From NCBI GenBank assembly GCA_028066245.1, contig JALCBR010000009.1:1-64000 (forward strand): a stretch of 64,000 bases of DNA. The letters are read 5' to 3'. The notes beneath the pieces are model-generated. The model saw only the letters and a list, made by a program, of their open reading frames with translations, made no database searches and was not told where the DNA came from. Source of the stretch: Pirellulales bacterium. Its GTDB lineage: Bacteria; Planctomycetota; Planctomycetia; Pirellulales; S012-138. A program made the translations under genes and the position numbers. Positions 42,794 to 52,274 of this stretch are shown piece after piece. Numbering within the stretch: position 1 is the stretch's first letter; every line of letters begins with the position of its first letter.

Positions 42794-44350
42794 TTAGAAC
42801 CCATCCCCACCGCCGCCGTCACCGCTTCGACCGCCGCCAGTTCGGCCGCCGCGACGTGGACCTCGCCCGCCTGTCCCCCGGGCGTTCATCATGTCCCGCG
42901 GCAGCATCTCGTCCAGTTGGGCCAGTCCGTATGCGCCCAACGCAATCACGATGGACGAATGCTCCTGGTATTCCGGCACAGCGGAGTCATACGTGTCCCA
43001 CTGGGTGTGGTGAACATAGGTGTAACTTGTGCGGCCAGCTTGAGCCCAAAAGAACCCTGGTGCTCCAGCACGAATGAACGAAGCGTGGTCACTTCCACCA
43101 CCGCGAAGAGCTTCCACTTCCTCGACAGTGAACTGTGTGCGTTCATCAAGAGTCATCGCCGGAGCAAAGACCTCGTTCATGATGGCCGTCATATTGGGCG
43201 TGCAGCGAATGCCAGCGACGTAGTTAGTCCCACCGTCATGAACCAGGCAAGCGGAGACCTTGTCCACGATATCCGGATTTTGTTGGCAGTACGCTCTGCT
43301 GCCAAGCAGGCCTTGTTCTTCACCAGACCAGAGCATGAAGCGGATGGTCCGGCGGGGCTTGATGCCGGCCTCCATAAGCAGGCGGGCACATTCAAATGTT
43401 GTTGAGCAGCCGGTGCCATTGTCCTGTGCTCCGGTTGCCAGATCCCAAGAGTCAATATGCCCTCCGACAATCACATACTCATCCGGGAACTCAGTGCCGG
43501 GAATGTCTGCAATCACGTTGTAGAGCGGGATGGGGCCCTTCTTGAAGAAGTTGCGGATGTCGAATTCAAGTTCGACTTCTTCACCGGCGGCCAGCCGCTC
43601 CGCGATGGAATTCCACTGAGTGTGCAGCAGATCGATCCGAGGAATCGTCGGCAGGTTGTCCCATTCGACACGGTAGTTTCCGCTGGTGACAATCAATCCG
43701 GAATCACCTCGAGTGGGATAGACCAAGCCAGCGATTCCTGCTTCTTGGGCCATTCGTGTCGCTTCCGCCTGACTGAGAGCATCGTCATCCTGTCCGCCAG
43801 CGGCCTGGTTGCCGGCGTTTTGCCTCCCACGTCCTCGGCCTGATCGCCGCGCCGCGCGCGGAGCCAACACAAAGGCTCCCTTCATCTTCGGCTCAGCAGC
43901 TTCCCATTCGGCCTTGGTCTTGGGCAGCATGATTGCGTAGCCAATCTGGCGGCCATTCGTGCCTGCGGTCCACGCGTTTGTGCCGAACATGAGGTTTTCT
44001 TCGACGGGCTTAGTGATCCGGCCAAACCAAGGACCGCGCTCGAAGCCAACTGGGAACTCGCCCCATTGTTCCATGTGAGCGTTCTCAATTCCCATCGACT
44101 TGAAATATTCCACGGCCCATTCACAGGCGCGCTGCAAACCGTCAGAGCCCGTCAGCCGTGGACCAATCCGATTGGAGAGGTGCTCCAAATGCTCCATGAC
44201 TCGATTGTCATTCTTGCCCAACTCAATAATCTTCTCGATGTCAGTTTGTTTGCTGCCGGTCTTGATCGGCTCATCCGATCTTGCTGCCACGACAACGGCG
44301 GCCATTACGATCAGGCTCAACAAAGGGACAATTGCTCGTGCTCGTTTCAT
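42794..44350 (-). CDS. Secreted M28-family metallopeptidase
   Basis: 518 residues from ATG 44350, which is preceded by AGGA at 8 nt and begins a signal peptide (MKRARAIVPLLSLIVMAAVV). Zinc-peptidase motifs: VIVGGHIDSWD (His-x-Asp), DNGTGCSTTFE, WSGEEQGLLGS (catalytic Glu pair) and a later GSDHASFIRAGAPGFFW with the final His. A protease-associated-like insert lies around 170-260. The extreme C-terminus is Gly/Arg-rich (RGGRTGGGRSGDGG), unusual for the family. Upstream in-frame codons give no better start. Probably an exported aminopeptidase. Confidence 0.92.
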   Translation of the reverse strand: MKRARAIVPLLSLIVMAAVVVAARSDEPIKTGSKQTDIEKIIELGKNDNRVMEHLEHLSNRIGPRLTGSDGLQRACEWAVEYFKSMGIENAHMEQWGEFPVGFERGPWFGRITKPVEENLMFGTNAWTAGTNGRQIGYAIMLPKTKAEWEAAEPKMKGAFVLAPRAARRSGRGRGRQNAGNQAAGGQDDDALSQAEATRMAQEAGIAGLVYPTRGDSGLIVTSGNYRVEWDNLPTIPRIDLLHTQWNSIAERLAAGEEVELEFDIRNFFKKGPIPLYNVIADIPGTEFPDEYVIVGGHIDSWDLATGAQDNGTGCSTTFECARLLMEAGIKPRRTIRFMLWSGEEQGLLGSRAYCQQNPDIVDKVSACLVHDGGTNYVAGIRCTPNMTAIMNEVFAPAMTLDERTQFTVEEVEALRGGGSDHASFIRAGAPGFFWAQAGRTSYTYVHHTQWDTYDSAVPEYQEHSSIVIALGAYGLAQLDEMLPRDMMNARGTGGRGPRRGGRTGGGRSGDGGGGDGF

Positions 44351-44824
44351 GAAATCAATCCTAAAGAGAGGAAAGTGGTCCAAACATGACTGAAGCGACG
44401 GGCGGCGCGGTCGCTGGGCGGTCAAGCCAGCAGGGATGATCCAGCCAGCAAGAAGGTGGCGATAATCATCACGGTTAGGCGTACAAATCAGCGGCTTGAT
44501 TGCGAAATAGTGTGCGTATCGCTCGGCAAGCCCTGACTCCGGCTTAAATTGTGATTTGTTGAAACCCCATGTCAACGAAATGGCCACGGATTCCATCGAT
44601 CGCCATGACGTTTCCAGCGTGTCCTATCGAGGAAACACTACCGGAAACCGCCATTCTCGCACCAATCCACACCGGCAATTACCCCAAGCGCCCGCCCGAG
44701 CCCGGAATAACTCCAGCTAAGTGAGCTTGCCCACGCGCTAGGCAAGCTGCGTCCACAATTCACATTTGATGCGTTGCGAGGGTGTCTCCCAACACCAAAG
44801 GCGCGTCTTCACCGCCCTCATTAG

Positions 44825-45088
44825 CTATGGCTTCTTATTCATCAACTCTTCAACCAGCTTGGCCAATAGCGCGGGATCATCCTGTTTTTTGAAGTGCTCG
44901 ATCCGCGAAGCAGGAATCTCCAGCTTCTCCAGCGCGGCGACGATATGCTTCCACCGCTGTGCGCGGGCTTTACCTTCGGACAAGTAAAGCTCCGTGATGT
45001 GCTCCTGCAGCTTTTGCAGCGCGAGAGAGTCTTTGTTCTGGTAGTAGTTGCGAATGATGGACTGCTGATAGCTACTGCGCTTGGCCAT
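44825..45088 (-). CDS. Small basic helical protein, conserved-looking, unknown function
   Basis: 87 residues from ATG 45088 with an AAAGAGA ribosome-binding site. Basic and helical: AKRSSYQQSIIRNYYQNKD at the N-terminus, then LSEGKARAQRWKHIVAALEK and FKKQDDPALLAKLVEELMNK. The composition and length suggest a small nucleic-acid or ribosome-associated protein, without a named family. The frame is open upstream for a long way but lacks coding character. It diverges from the pseudo-receiver gene. Confidence 0.65.
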   Translation of the reverse strand: MAKRSSYQQSIIRNYYQNKDSLALQKLQEHITELYLSEGKARAQRWKHIVAALEKLEIPASRIEHFKKQDDPALLAKLVEELMNKKP

Positions 45089-45355
45089 AATTCTCTTTGT
45101 GATCAATTTGAGACGACTGCCGTATTTCCGCAACAAACCGACTGCGGAAACATGAGACCTTCGTGGACGATTGGGGCAGCCTGTGCAGAACTTGCCCAAT
45201 TCAACCAGTGCATGCACCGTCAACCGATGTTGACGCTCTATGCTTGCTTTCATAGAGTCCGCCGAATTTTCCTCGCTTCCCACCGGATCGTCCAGAGGTC
45301 GGTTTCGCGATTCGCGAGGAAAGATCGGCCCAGAAACGCAGCGGCGAGGATGTCC

Positions 45356-46312
45356 ATGGAGACCGGATTCACAAGCCAATCCTCAACTTCAACACCATCT
45401 CCCTGGCGGGGACTTCCTTCGCGCATCCGTGTGTTGTATGTGACTTCGTTTCACCGCACTGGCGGTTGGCTGGCAGAGGCGTTCGCCTCAGACAGTGCAG
45501 TGGAAGTTCACTTGGAGGAAGCCAATGGTACAAACGCGGGGCTCTCGCACTTGCGTGAGGAGATCTACGATGCCGTTTTACTTTCCCATACTCCCGGTGA
45601 ACTGGACGCGGTTGAGTTTCTTTCCGCCTTGCGAGGCGGCGGGTCTGAGGAGCCTGTTGTGGTGCTAGGAGCAGAAAGCGAACAAGAGATGGCGGCGCAT
45701 GCTTTCGAGGCTGGTGCCGACAGCTATGTGTGTGTGAACACAGTGACAACCCGAACCTTAATTTGGATGGTTGCCAGAGCCGTCCAGCGACGGCAACTCA
45801 CCCGCGAAAACCGCCAGCTCAATCAGGCTGATCATCAACGGCGACAGCGCGAGTTGGCCGAGACGCGACATATTCTGGATGATCAGCACGCGGCGCTACA
45901 AACACTCAACTTGCGTGCAGGACAAGATTCTTCAAAGCTTGAAGCAGCATCCAACTTGCCTCAAGAACTGGTTGCGCATTATCGGGAACTCCTTCGCGCA
46001 TATGTCATCATGGGTTCAGGAAATTTGAGTACGGAAGTCCAAAGTTTGGCAGAGCTCCTGACGGTCGTCAGTCTGTCAGCCAAGGAAGTGATGGGCATGC
46101 ACCTCAGCGTGCTCGAGGAATTGCTGCAAGGTTTGGGGAATCGCAGCAGTCGGCACGTCACAACGCGGGCAGATCTGTTGATTCTTGAGTTGTTGGTTTA
46201 CGTCAGTGACGGTTATCGGCAAAGATATCGGGACCGCATGGTTCCCCCTGTGCAACAACCATTGCCGGGATTCTCTCCGCCGACCGACTTTGTAGAGCAT
46301 GAGCCCGCCTGA
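45356..46312 (+). CDS. Pseudo-receiver (REC-like) protein with helical C-terminus
   Basis: 318 residues from ATG 45356 (GAGGA at 5 nt; ATG 45350 is an alternative). Residues about 20-140 have the receiver fold pattern (IRVLYVTSFHRTGGWLAEAF, YDAVLLSHTPGELDAVEFLS, EEPVVVLGAES, AHAFEAGADSYV), but the phosphorylatable Asp is replaced by Ser in LLSHTPGELD and the conserved Lys of the KP motif is missing, so it is probably not phosphorylated. A coiled-coil-like segment (about 150-200) leads to a helical domain. Overlaps the MazG-like gene by 14 nt, so the two are likely coupled. Function unknown. Confidence 0.7.
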   Translation: METGFTSQSSTSTPSPWRGLPSRIRVLYVTSFHRTGGWLAEAFASDSAVEVHLEEANGTNAGLSHLREEIYDAVLLSHTPGELDAVEFLSALRGGGSEEPVVVLGAESEQEMAAHAFEAGADSYVCVNTVTTRTLIWMVARAVQRRQLTRENRQLNQADHQRRQRELAETRHILDDQHAALQTLNLRAGQDSSKLEAASNLPQELVAHYRELLRAYVIMGSGNLSTEVQSLAELLTVVSLSAKEVMGMHLSVLEELLQGLGNRSSRHVTTRADLLILELLVYVSDGYRQRYRDRMVPPVQQPLPGFSPPTDFVEHEPA

Positions 46313-46676
46313 CGATTCGACGACCACGCTTGCCGATCTTCGTGAGCGCGTGCGCGGCTTTGTCCGCGAAAGGGATTGGAGTCAGTTTCATACTCCCAAG
46401 AATCTGGCGATGGCGCTGGCCATTGAAGCGGCCGAACTGATGGAGCATTTTCAATGGTTGACGCCGGACGCGTCTCGGGCGGTGGCCCAGGATGATGTAA
46501 AACGCGCCGAAGTTGGCGAAGAAATCGCCGACATCCTTTGCTACATCGTTGCGATGGCCAGTGAGCTTGGAATCGATCTCTCGCAGGCCTTCTTCGACAA
46601 GATGCTCAAGAATGAGCGGAAGTATCCCGCGGATGAATTTCGCGGACGATACGATCCTGGCCAAGCATCGGCTTGA
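46299..46676 (+). CDS. MazG-like nucleotide pyrophosphohydrolase
   Basis: 125 residues, all-alpha NTP-pyrophosphohydrolase of the RS21-C6/dCTPase branch. The catalytic metal-binding helices are seen in AIEAAELMEHFQW (ExxE pattern) and EEIADILCYIVAMA (ExxD pattern), with KNERKYPADEFRGRY after them. It hydrolyses non-canonical or surplus nucleoside triphosphates; the exact substrate cannot be read. Its ATG lies within the end of the pseudo-receiver gene, a translational-coupling arrangement. Confidence 0.88.
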   Translation: MSPPDDSTTTLADLRERVRGFVRERDWSQFHTPKNLAMALAIEAAELMEHFQWLTPDASRAVAQDDVKRAEVGEEIADILCYIVAMASELGIDLSQAFFDKMLKNERKYPADEFRGRYDPGQASA

Positions 46677-46879
46677 CGCTGTATAAGGCCTCAGCGGCAC
46701 GCACGTGAAAGCTATAAAGTGCGGAAATAAGCGCCGTTAAGGTGAATTGGCGCAAGCAGGCGGCAGCCCCTTGTGCCGGTCGTTCAAACGTCGATACTGG
46801 CAGAGTAAGGCAACTCACGGCGCAATCTCGCACCCCATATGAGTTGCCACATCCCCTTCCCCCTGCTGGAGCTATTATC

Positions 46880-47398
46880 ATGTCGCGTCCCGGCGCCGTT
46901 GAGTTCAAAGGCACCCCCCTGACGCTTGTTGGAGAAGCAGTCAAAACTGGCCAGGCAGCCCCCGATTTTTGCCTGCACTATTTTGATGGCGAATTGCGGA
47001 CGTTGACCCCGGCGGACGTAAAAGGCAAACCCACAATCATTAGTGTCGTTCCGTCCTTGGACACGCCTGTGTGTCAAACTCAGACCAAGAAGTTCAATGA
47101 GCAGCTTGGCGAACTCGGCGACCGCGTCAATGCTCTGACGGTCAGCATGGACCTGCCCTTTGCGATGAATCGCTTCTGTGGGGCGGAGAACATCACGCGC
47201 TTGCGGTCCGTGAGCGACTACCAGGACCGCAGCTTCGGTACCAACTGGGGCATGTTGATTGATGAACTCAAGATCCTCGCTCGCGGCACTTTCGTGCTCG
47301 ATGCTGATGGCAAAGTCGTCTATGCGGAATTAGTCAAGCGGGTCGGCGATGAGCCGAACTACGATGGGTCACTCAATGCACTTAAGGCTTTGCTTTGA
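46880..47398 (+). CDS. tpx: Thiol peroxidase (Tpx, atypical 2-Cys peroxiredoxin)
   Basis: 172 residues. Peroxidatic cysteine C65 in PSLDTPVCQTQTKKF and resolving cysteine C100 in NRFCGAENI match Tpx (C61/C95 in E. coli). The start at ATG 46880 is supported by GGAG at 9 nt; an upstream in-frame extension lacks coding character. It reduces hydroperoxides via thioredoxin. Immediate neighbours give no regulatory clue. Confidence 0.95.
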   Translation: MSRPGAVEFKGTPLTLVGEAVKTGQAAPDFCLHYFDGELRTLTPADVKGKPTIISVVPSLDTPVCQTQTKKFNEQLGELGDRVNALTVSMDLPFAMNRFCGAENITRLRSVSDYQDRSFGTNWGMLIDELKILARGTFVLDADGKVVYAELVKRVGDEPNYDGSLNALKALL

Positions 47399-47549
47399 TT
47401 GACCATCTGGGGAAGTATGCCATCGTATATGCGGCGGCCATGCACTCTGCCCAATTGCTCAAGACAACTTGGAATGCGACGCTTGAGATATCGCAAGTTC
47501 AAACGTCACGAGTCGAACAGGAAACTTTACCACCTTCTTGGGAGTCCAT

Positions 47550-48041
47550 ATGTCTGCTGCTGACCATATCAAGTCCGGATTGCAAACACCCACATTCGTC
47601 GTCAAAGCTTATCTGGAAGATTTGACTGATGAAGACCTGATGCGCCGCGCAGCGGACGGAATCAACCACATCGCCTGGCAGTTAGGACATTTGATCGCAT
47701 CAGAGAATCAATTGATCAACTCCGTTTGTCCCGGCGCAATGCCTGATTTGCCTGAAGGCTTTGCTGAGAAGCACGGCAAGGAAACTGCCGGCAACGATAA
47801 TGCCGCAGACTTCTGCACGAAGGCTGAATACCTCAAGCTCATGGATGAGCAGCGGGCCGCCACTCTTGAAGCTCTCTCCAAGCTCACCGAAGAGGATTTG
47901 TCCAAGCCTGCGCCCGAAGCACTGCAGCGGATTGCCGAGAATGTGGGTGCGATGTTCACCATGCAGGGAACCCATTGGATGATGCACGCTGGGCAATGGG
48001 TTGTCGTCCGGAGGCAGTTAGGCAAACCCGCCTTGTTTTAG
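47550..48041 (+). CDS. DinB-family (DUF664-like) metal-binding protein
   Basis: 163 residues from ATG 47550 (GGAG at 5 nt). Four-helix bundle features: INHIAWQLGHLIASENQLI and a C-terminal THWMMHAGQWV; the spaced histidines can supply the metal site seen in DinB/YfiT proteins. A possible bacillithiol- or mycothiol-linked S-transferase role is known for some relatives but not assignable here. A strong terminator follows. Confidence 0.85.
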   Translation: MSAADHIKSGLQTPTFVVKAYLEDLTDEDLMRRAADGINHIAWQLGHLIASENQLINSVCPGAMPDLPEGFAEKHGKETAGNDNAADFCTKAEYLKLMDEQRAATLEALSKLTEEDLSKPAPEALQRIAENVGAMFTMQGTHWMMHAGQWVVVRRQLGKPALF

Positions 48042-48162
48042 CGCGTGCACCGGGGTCAGCTTATCTGACCGCAGCCCGACTGGGTGTGTTGAGATTCACT
48101 TCTCACACGTGGCTGATTGCTCACAAGCCCCGTGAGCGAAACAACGTCATGAGCGCAAACAC

Positions 48163-48197
48163 AGAGCCGCTCTCCTGAGAGGGAGCGGCTCTTTCTT
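48163..48197 (+). terminator. Intrinsic terminator after the DinB gene
   Basis: Perfect 10-bp stem AGAGCCGCTC (48163-48172) / GAGCGGCTCT (48183-48192) followed by TTCTT. It may also serve the convergent histone-like gene. Confidence 0.8.
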
Positions 48198-48235
48198 GTC
48201 GTTGCCTGTTCGAGACTAAAGAAGGTGCGGAAGAA

Positions 48236-48490
48236 TTAACGGCGCTTGGTCTTCTTCTTTTTCTTGGCGACCTTTCGCTTAGCGGCCTTCTTCTTTGTGG
48301 CCTTTTTCTTGGTTGCCTTCTTTTTGGCGGTCTTCTTCTTCGTGACCTTCTTCTTTTTCTTGGCGACCTTTTTCTTGGTTGCCTTCTTTTTGGTGGCCTT
48401 CTTCTTTGTAGCCTTCTTGGCGACCTTACGTTTCTTGGTCACCTTCTTCTTGGCGGTTTTCCTTTTTGCCGCTTTCTTCTTCTTGGCCAC
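48236..48490 (-). CDS. Lysine-rich histone H1-like DNA-binding protein
   Basis: 84 residues made almost only of Lys, Ala, Thr, Val and Arg, in tandem units of the type ATKKK / VAKKKK (for example KKATKKKATKKKVAKKKKK). This matches the AKKKX-like C-terminal tails of histone H1 and the bacterial HC1/HC2-like proteins that coat DNA. No globular domain is present. The opposite strand reads as a Phe-rich frame, which is a shadow. Probably a nucleoid protein; expression and partners unknown. Confidence 0.85.
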   Translation of the reverse strand: MAKKKKAAKRKTAKKKVTKKRKVAKKATKKKATKKKATKKKVAKKKKKVTKKKTAKKKATKKKATKKKAAKRKVAKKKKKTKRR

Positions 48491-49214
48491 AGTACGTCCT
48501 CCGTTCGAGAGTTGATGGCGCCACTTTGCTCAACACAGACCACTGGGTTGATCGGATGAATGGCTCCCAAAAAACAAAACCGACATCCTGTGCAACTGTC
48601 GTTCTAAGATCGCGAATTGAATTGCAACTTTAACCGTTCTGTTTGAATGTCAAAGTTGAAGACTCAAACTCGCTCACCAAAACAACTTGGTTTCGTTTCA
48701 ACAGTCCGTAGTTGTACGAATTTGAAAATTTTGTGCAACATCTTTTGGGCCTTGCAGCAAGATTCCTAGCGAGTCTCTTCGCGTGTTCGAAAGTTTGCCT
48801 AACGCTTGCCGAGCATGTGATGAGTGCGCGAAGACGACGATCAATTTACGCGCGCTATGTTCATCGTTCTTGGTCTTCGTCGCGCGCGCGGATTGCGTTC
48901 CTTCAACAACGTTCAACTGAAGTTCTGCGCAAGAAACATTGCGCGCGCTGCGCGATTCATTGCGTGTCACTTCTGAGACTGCGCTCGTGCACACCTGAAG
49001 ACAATTGGGACACCTTGACGGAGACGGCCGTGAGTCGATCAGGCGATTGAAAGTTGCGCAATGCGGGAACGATTGCCAAGCGGTACCTCGTGCTAGCGAA
49101 CACAAGCTCAACCTTGATGGTCGCAAAGCCGGAGGTGGCAGGTGGTACCGCTTTTTGCGATGTTTTGACGCCTTACGGCAACCGCCCTACTCCAAGACAT
49201 GTTGGGAAGCCAGC
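48491..49214. other. 720-nt non-coding interval with GCGC-rich stretch
   Basis: Upstream of the histone-like gene and downstream of mlaD. The first ~200 nt are AT-richer and probably hold the histone promoter. Near 48850-48960 there are many GCGC/CGCG tracts. A 142-codon open frame on the - strand has no initiation signal or recognisable domain. Confidence 0.4.
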
Positions 49215-50378
49215 CTAGTAACCGCCGCTGTCGCGATTGTTCACCGGCCAGAAATGCTGTCGGCGGACGGGCTTGGATCGGTCATTGTTTTGCAGCGCTC
49301 CGGAAACACCCAGCACGCCGGGATCGCGCGCGATCTTGTCGCTGAAGACGCGTGCGTCATAGATGATCGGACGTAGTTCAATCGCCAGTCGATTGACTTC
49401 ACCCGTCAGGTTAACAAGGTCGTTGTATAACGTGGGATCATTCAGCAAACGGCCCAAACTTCCTTCCCGATTGTTCATGCTGCGCGTGAAGCGAACAAGG
49501 TTGCCGAGAAGCTCATCAAGGTTTTCAGCGCTGTTGGAAAGCCGAAAAAACATTTGGTCTGCGTTTGTCAAAATTTGTTCACCACGTTTCCCAAGTGGCT
49601 CTGTAAAACCTTCCAAGTTGGAAAGGTTTCGATCCAAGACAGTCAGCGTATCTTGCATCTGCTGTGCTGCCGCGCGAGCGTCGCGAGCGAATTGAGGGAT
49701 CTCGCGAATGCCATTGCGGAGATCTTCCTGAAGTTGGGGATCACCAACGATGCCGTTGAAGTTGTTCGCCGCGTCTCCGATTCTCCGCAGAGTGTCTTCC
49801 GACTGCGTCAGCAAACGGCGAATCTGCTCCTCGTTATCCCCAATCAGAGTATCCAGTCGGCGTGAAAGCCGCCCGATGTCGTCACTCGTCCTGGTAACTG
49901 AGGTAATTACGGTATTTAGGCCACGCTGCAAGTCCGCCACAACGTCCAGGGGGTCAGACTGATAGATCCCATTGGCTTCGCCACCATCGGGAATGCGGTC
50001 AGGCGGAAGACTTTCGTTTGGCGCTGCCGGAATCCATTCCAACACAGCATCTCCCAGTAATGATCCGGTTCCCACCTGGCAGACTTCGTCCATGTAGACG
50101 GGAACGTCTGCATAGATAGCGACGTCGACTTGAACCGGATAGTCCGGGTTTTCATCGTGCCGCCGCAAGCGGACATCCGTAACGCGACCAATCAAGACGC
50201 CGTTCTTGCGGACAGGCGTATCAACCTTCACACCAGGCGCTCTGGGGAAATTGATGGTGACCTTGTACTGATCTTGAAACCATGTGAAGTCTCCCACCAA
50301 CAAGATCAACACAATGGCGATCACAATCGTGACGAAGGTCACAATCCCCACCCGCAGGTTCATTGATCGATCATCCAT
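49215..50378 (-). CDS. mlaD: MlaD/MCE-domain lipid-binding protein
   Basis: Periplasmic substrate-binding subunit of an Mla/TGT-type lipid transporter. 387 residues: N-terminal transmembrane anchor (about 7-28, VGIVTFVTIVIAIVLILLVG), an MCE domain (about 35-130: VTINFPRAPGVKVDTPVRKN, GVLIGRVTDVRL, TGSLLGDAVLEWIP), then a long helical C-terminus with coiled-coil-like repeats. ATG at 50378. It is the last gene of the permease / ATPase / MCE operon. Confidence 0.9.
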   Translation of the reverse strand: MDDRSMNLRVGIVTFVTIVIAIVLILLVGDFTWFQDQYKVTINFPRAPGVKVDTPVRKNGVLIGRVTDVRLRRHDENPDYPVQVDVAIYADVPVYMDEVCQVGTGSLLGDAVLEWIPAAPNESLPPDRIPDGGEANGIYQSDPLDVVADLQRGLNTVITSVTRTSDDIGRLSRRLDTLIGDNEEQIRRLLTQSEDTLRRIGDAANNFNGIVGDPQLQEDLRNGIREIPQFARDARAAAQQMQDTLTVLDRNLSNLEGFTEPLGKRGEQILTNADQMFFRLSNSAENLDELLGNLVRFTRSMNNREGSLGRLLNDPTLYNDLVNLTGEVNRLAIELRPIIYDARVFSDKIARDPGVLGVSGALQNNDRSKPVRRQHFWPVNNRDSGGY

Positions 50379-50418
50379 GGTCTCGTCCGTTGCTCGGTCG
50401 CATTAGGAGGCGATCCCC

Positions 50419-51276
50419 TCAACCAGTCTCCGACTGTTGTTTTACTGAGAGTTCCGTCAGTCGCTCTCCGGCGCGCCCCTCCACAAATTGCCGTACACGT
50501 TCATCTCGGCAAGCGTCCAGTTCTTGCGGGGTGCCGTCAAAAATCACTTGTTCTTCGTTTTCTTCTACACGCGCCAGCGGGTAGAGCATGACAATCCGAT
50601 CCGCGACCTTGCGGGCAGCATGCATGTCGTGCGTGACAACGACACTTGTGATCTGCTCGTTCTCTTTCGTCCGCAGAATCAACTCAGCGATGACGTCTGT
50701 CATGATTGGGTCGAGCCCCGTTGTGGGCTCGTCATACAAGATGACTTCCGGGTCCATGGCCAGCGCGCGGGCCAGACCAACGCGCTTTCGCATGCCGCCG
50801 GAAAGTTGGGCAGGCTTTTTGCCAGCCACGTCTTCGGAAAGCCCAACTTCCGCCAACAGTTTTCTCACAATGTCACGGATCTCATCTTGCGGTGCCAAGT
50901 GATGCTGTTTGATGGGAAAGGCAATGTTCTGTCCGATCGTCAAGCTGTCGAACAGCGCCGCGTTTTGAAACACAAAGCCAAAGTTCTGGCGCAGCCGCGT
51001 CATCTCCGCGTCTGTCAACTTGGCCAAGTCTCGCCCGTCATAGCGGACGTGACCTTCACTGGGACAAACCAACCCGATGATCGATTTCAACAGCACCGTC
51101 TTTCCACACCCGCTTTCGCCGATGACAACCAATGTTTGACCGCGGGGAATGCTCAATTTGATTTCACGTAGGATTTCCTGTCGCCCAAAGTTGATATGCA
51201 GCCAATCCACCTCAATCAATGCCGAGTGATTGGAAGCAACGTCGGACTCTTCGATGTGGAGATCTTCTTGGCTCAT
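50419..51276 (-). CDS. mlaF: MlaF-type ABC transporter ATPase
   Basis: ATPase of the lipid-transport ABC complex. 285 residues: Walker A GESGCGKT (53-60), Q-loop, ABC signature LSGGMRKRVGLARAL, Walker B VILYDEPTTGLDP and switch His in VVVTHDM. The N-terminal ~20 residues are an acidic extension. The ATG at 51276 has a weak GGAAG; an in-frame upstream start at 51345 would overlap the permease gene. Order E-F-D is typical. Confidence 0.93.
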   Translation of the reverse strand: MSQEDLHIEESDVASNHSALIEVDWLHINFGRQEILREIKLSIPRGQTLVVIGESGCGKTVLLKSIIGLVCPSEGHVRYDGRDLAKLTDAEMTRLRQNFGFVFQNAALFDSLTIGQNIAFPIKQHHLAPQDEIRDIVRKLLAEVGLSEDVAGKKPAQLSGGMRKRVGLARALAMDPEVILYDEPTTGLDPIMTDVIAELILRTKENEQITSVVVTHDMHAARKVADRIVMLYPLARVEENEEQVIFDGTPQELDACRDERVRQFVEGRAGERLTELSVKQQSETG

Positions 51277-51317
51277 GGCTTCCGTACGTTGGTTTCCTTT
51301 GGCTCTTGGATCCCAGT

Positions 51318-52274
51318 TCAAAGCAACACTGGCGCGCTTCCCCAAATGGCGGCATAAATCGCATCCAGTAAAATGCCAAGGAAAAGGTCAATGATCAGGA
51401 TCGTTACGAAGGAGTACACAAACGCTTGCGTGGCCGCACGGCCAACGCCCTCCGCTCCGGGGTCGCAATGAAAGCCTCTGAAGCAACTAATCAGAGCAAT
51501 CGCCCCACCAAAGAACACGCTCTTGGCCAGCCCCGTAAAGACATCGTACAGGCCGACAAACGCTTCCGCGTTGGCCAGGTAGTGTCCACGGTCAATTCCC
51601 AAGATCACAACGCTGTAGAAGAATCCGCCGGCGATGCCCATAAAATCGGCCATAACGGTGAGGGAAGGGATCAAGATCAAGCATCCCAGGAAACGCGGGA
51701 CCACCAGGTGATGCAACGGACTAGCTCCCATGGTCTCCAGGGCGTCGATTTGCTCGGTGACGCGCATGGTGCCCAATTCCGCGGCGATCTTACTTCCCAC
51801 TCGTCCGGCCAACATAGTGGCCGCCAAGACCGGACCTAATTCGCGCACCAAGCTCATGTTAATGATAGCGCCCAACCGGGTCTCCAGCCCTAGCACACGG
51901 AATTGCGCATAGCTCTGCACGGCAAGCACCATGCCGATGAACGTGCCCGTCAGCGCGACGACTGGCAAGCTGAGAACGCCAATCTCGTAGAAATTGGGGA
52001 TTAGGGTGCCTCTTCCCGGTCGCCGTCGAAAAAGCCAGCCGACGGTGCGGAGCGAAAACAGAGTCAACTCGCCCAGCGCGGAAAGCCAATGCCGAACCAA
52101 CTCGCCCAAATCGGCGAATCGCTCGAAGATTCCTCCCAGCAGTGCCGGCCCAAACGCCGCGCTGTCGTTTGCTTCCGCCATGTCCCGAAACAGGTTGAGC
52201 GCCAGCTCAATGATCCCCCCTGTTTCAGCTGCTTGATTATCCGCAAGGTGGAAACCACCGAACAGCGCAACCAA
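51318..52274 (-). CDS. mlaE: MlaE-type ABC transporter permease
   Basis: Membrane permease of the lipid ABC transporter. MlaE signature segments: LPVVALTGTFIGMVLAVQSY, LVRELGPVLAATMLAGRVGS and GTMRVTEQIDALETMGASP; five or so transmembrane helices follow. 318 residues including a nonstandard ~70-residue cytoplasmic N-terminus. The TTG at 52274 has AGGA at 6-nt spacing; the first ATG (52181) lacks a ribosome-binding site, so the start is uncertain. First gene of the operon. Confidence 0.9.
   Translation of the reverse strand: MVALFGGFHLADNQAAETGGIIELALNLFRDMAEANDSAAFGPALLGGIFERFADLGELVRHWLSALGELTLFSLRTVGWLFRRRPGRGTLIPNFYEIGVLSLPVVALTGTFIGMVLAVQSYAQFRVLGLETRLGAIINMSLVRELGPVLAATMLAGRVGSKIAAELGTMRVTEQIDALETMGASPLHHLVVPRFLGCLILIPSLTVMADFMGIAGGFFYSVVILGIDRGHYLANAEAFVGLYDVFTGLAKSVFFGGAIALISCFRGFHCDPGAEGVGRAATQAFVYSFVTILIIDLFLGILLDAIYAAIWGSAPVLL

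Noticed and set aside
44894-45355. Upstream extension of the pseudo-receiver frame
   Set aside because: Overlaps the divergent small basic gene antisense and lacks coding character; better starts at 45350/45356.
46742-46879. N-terminal extension of the tpx frame
   Set aside because: Tpx begins at its first strand with a good ribosome-binding site at 46880.
48246-48515. Phe-rich open frame on the + strand
   Set aside because: Antisense of the lysine-rich histone-like gene.
48698-49126. 142-codon open frame on the - strand between the histone-like gene and mlaD
   Set aside because: No initiation signal, no recognised domain, GCGC-driven composition.
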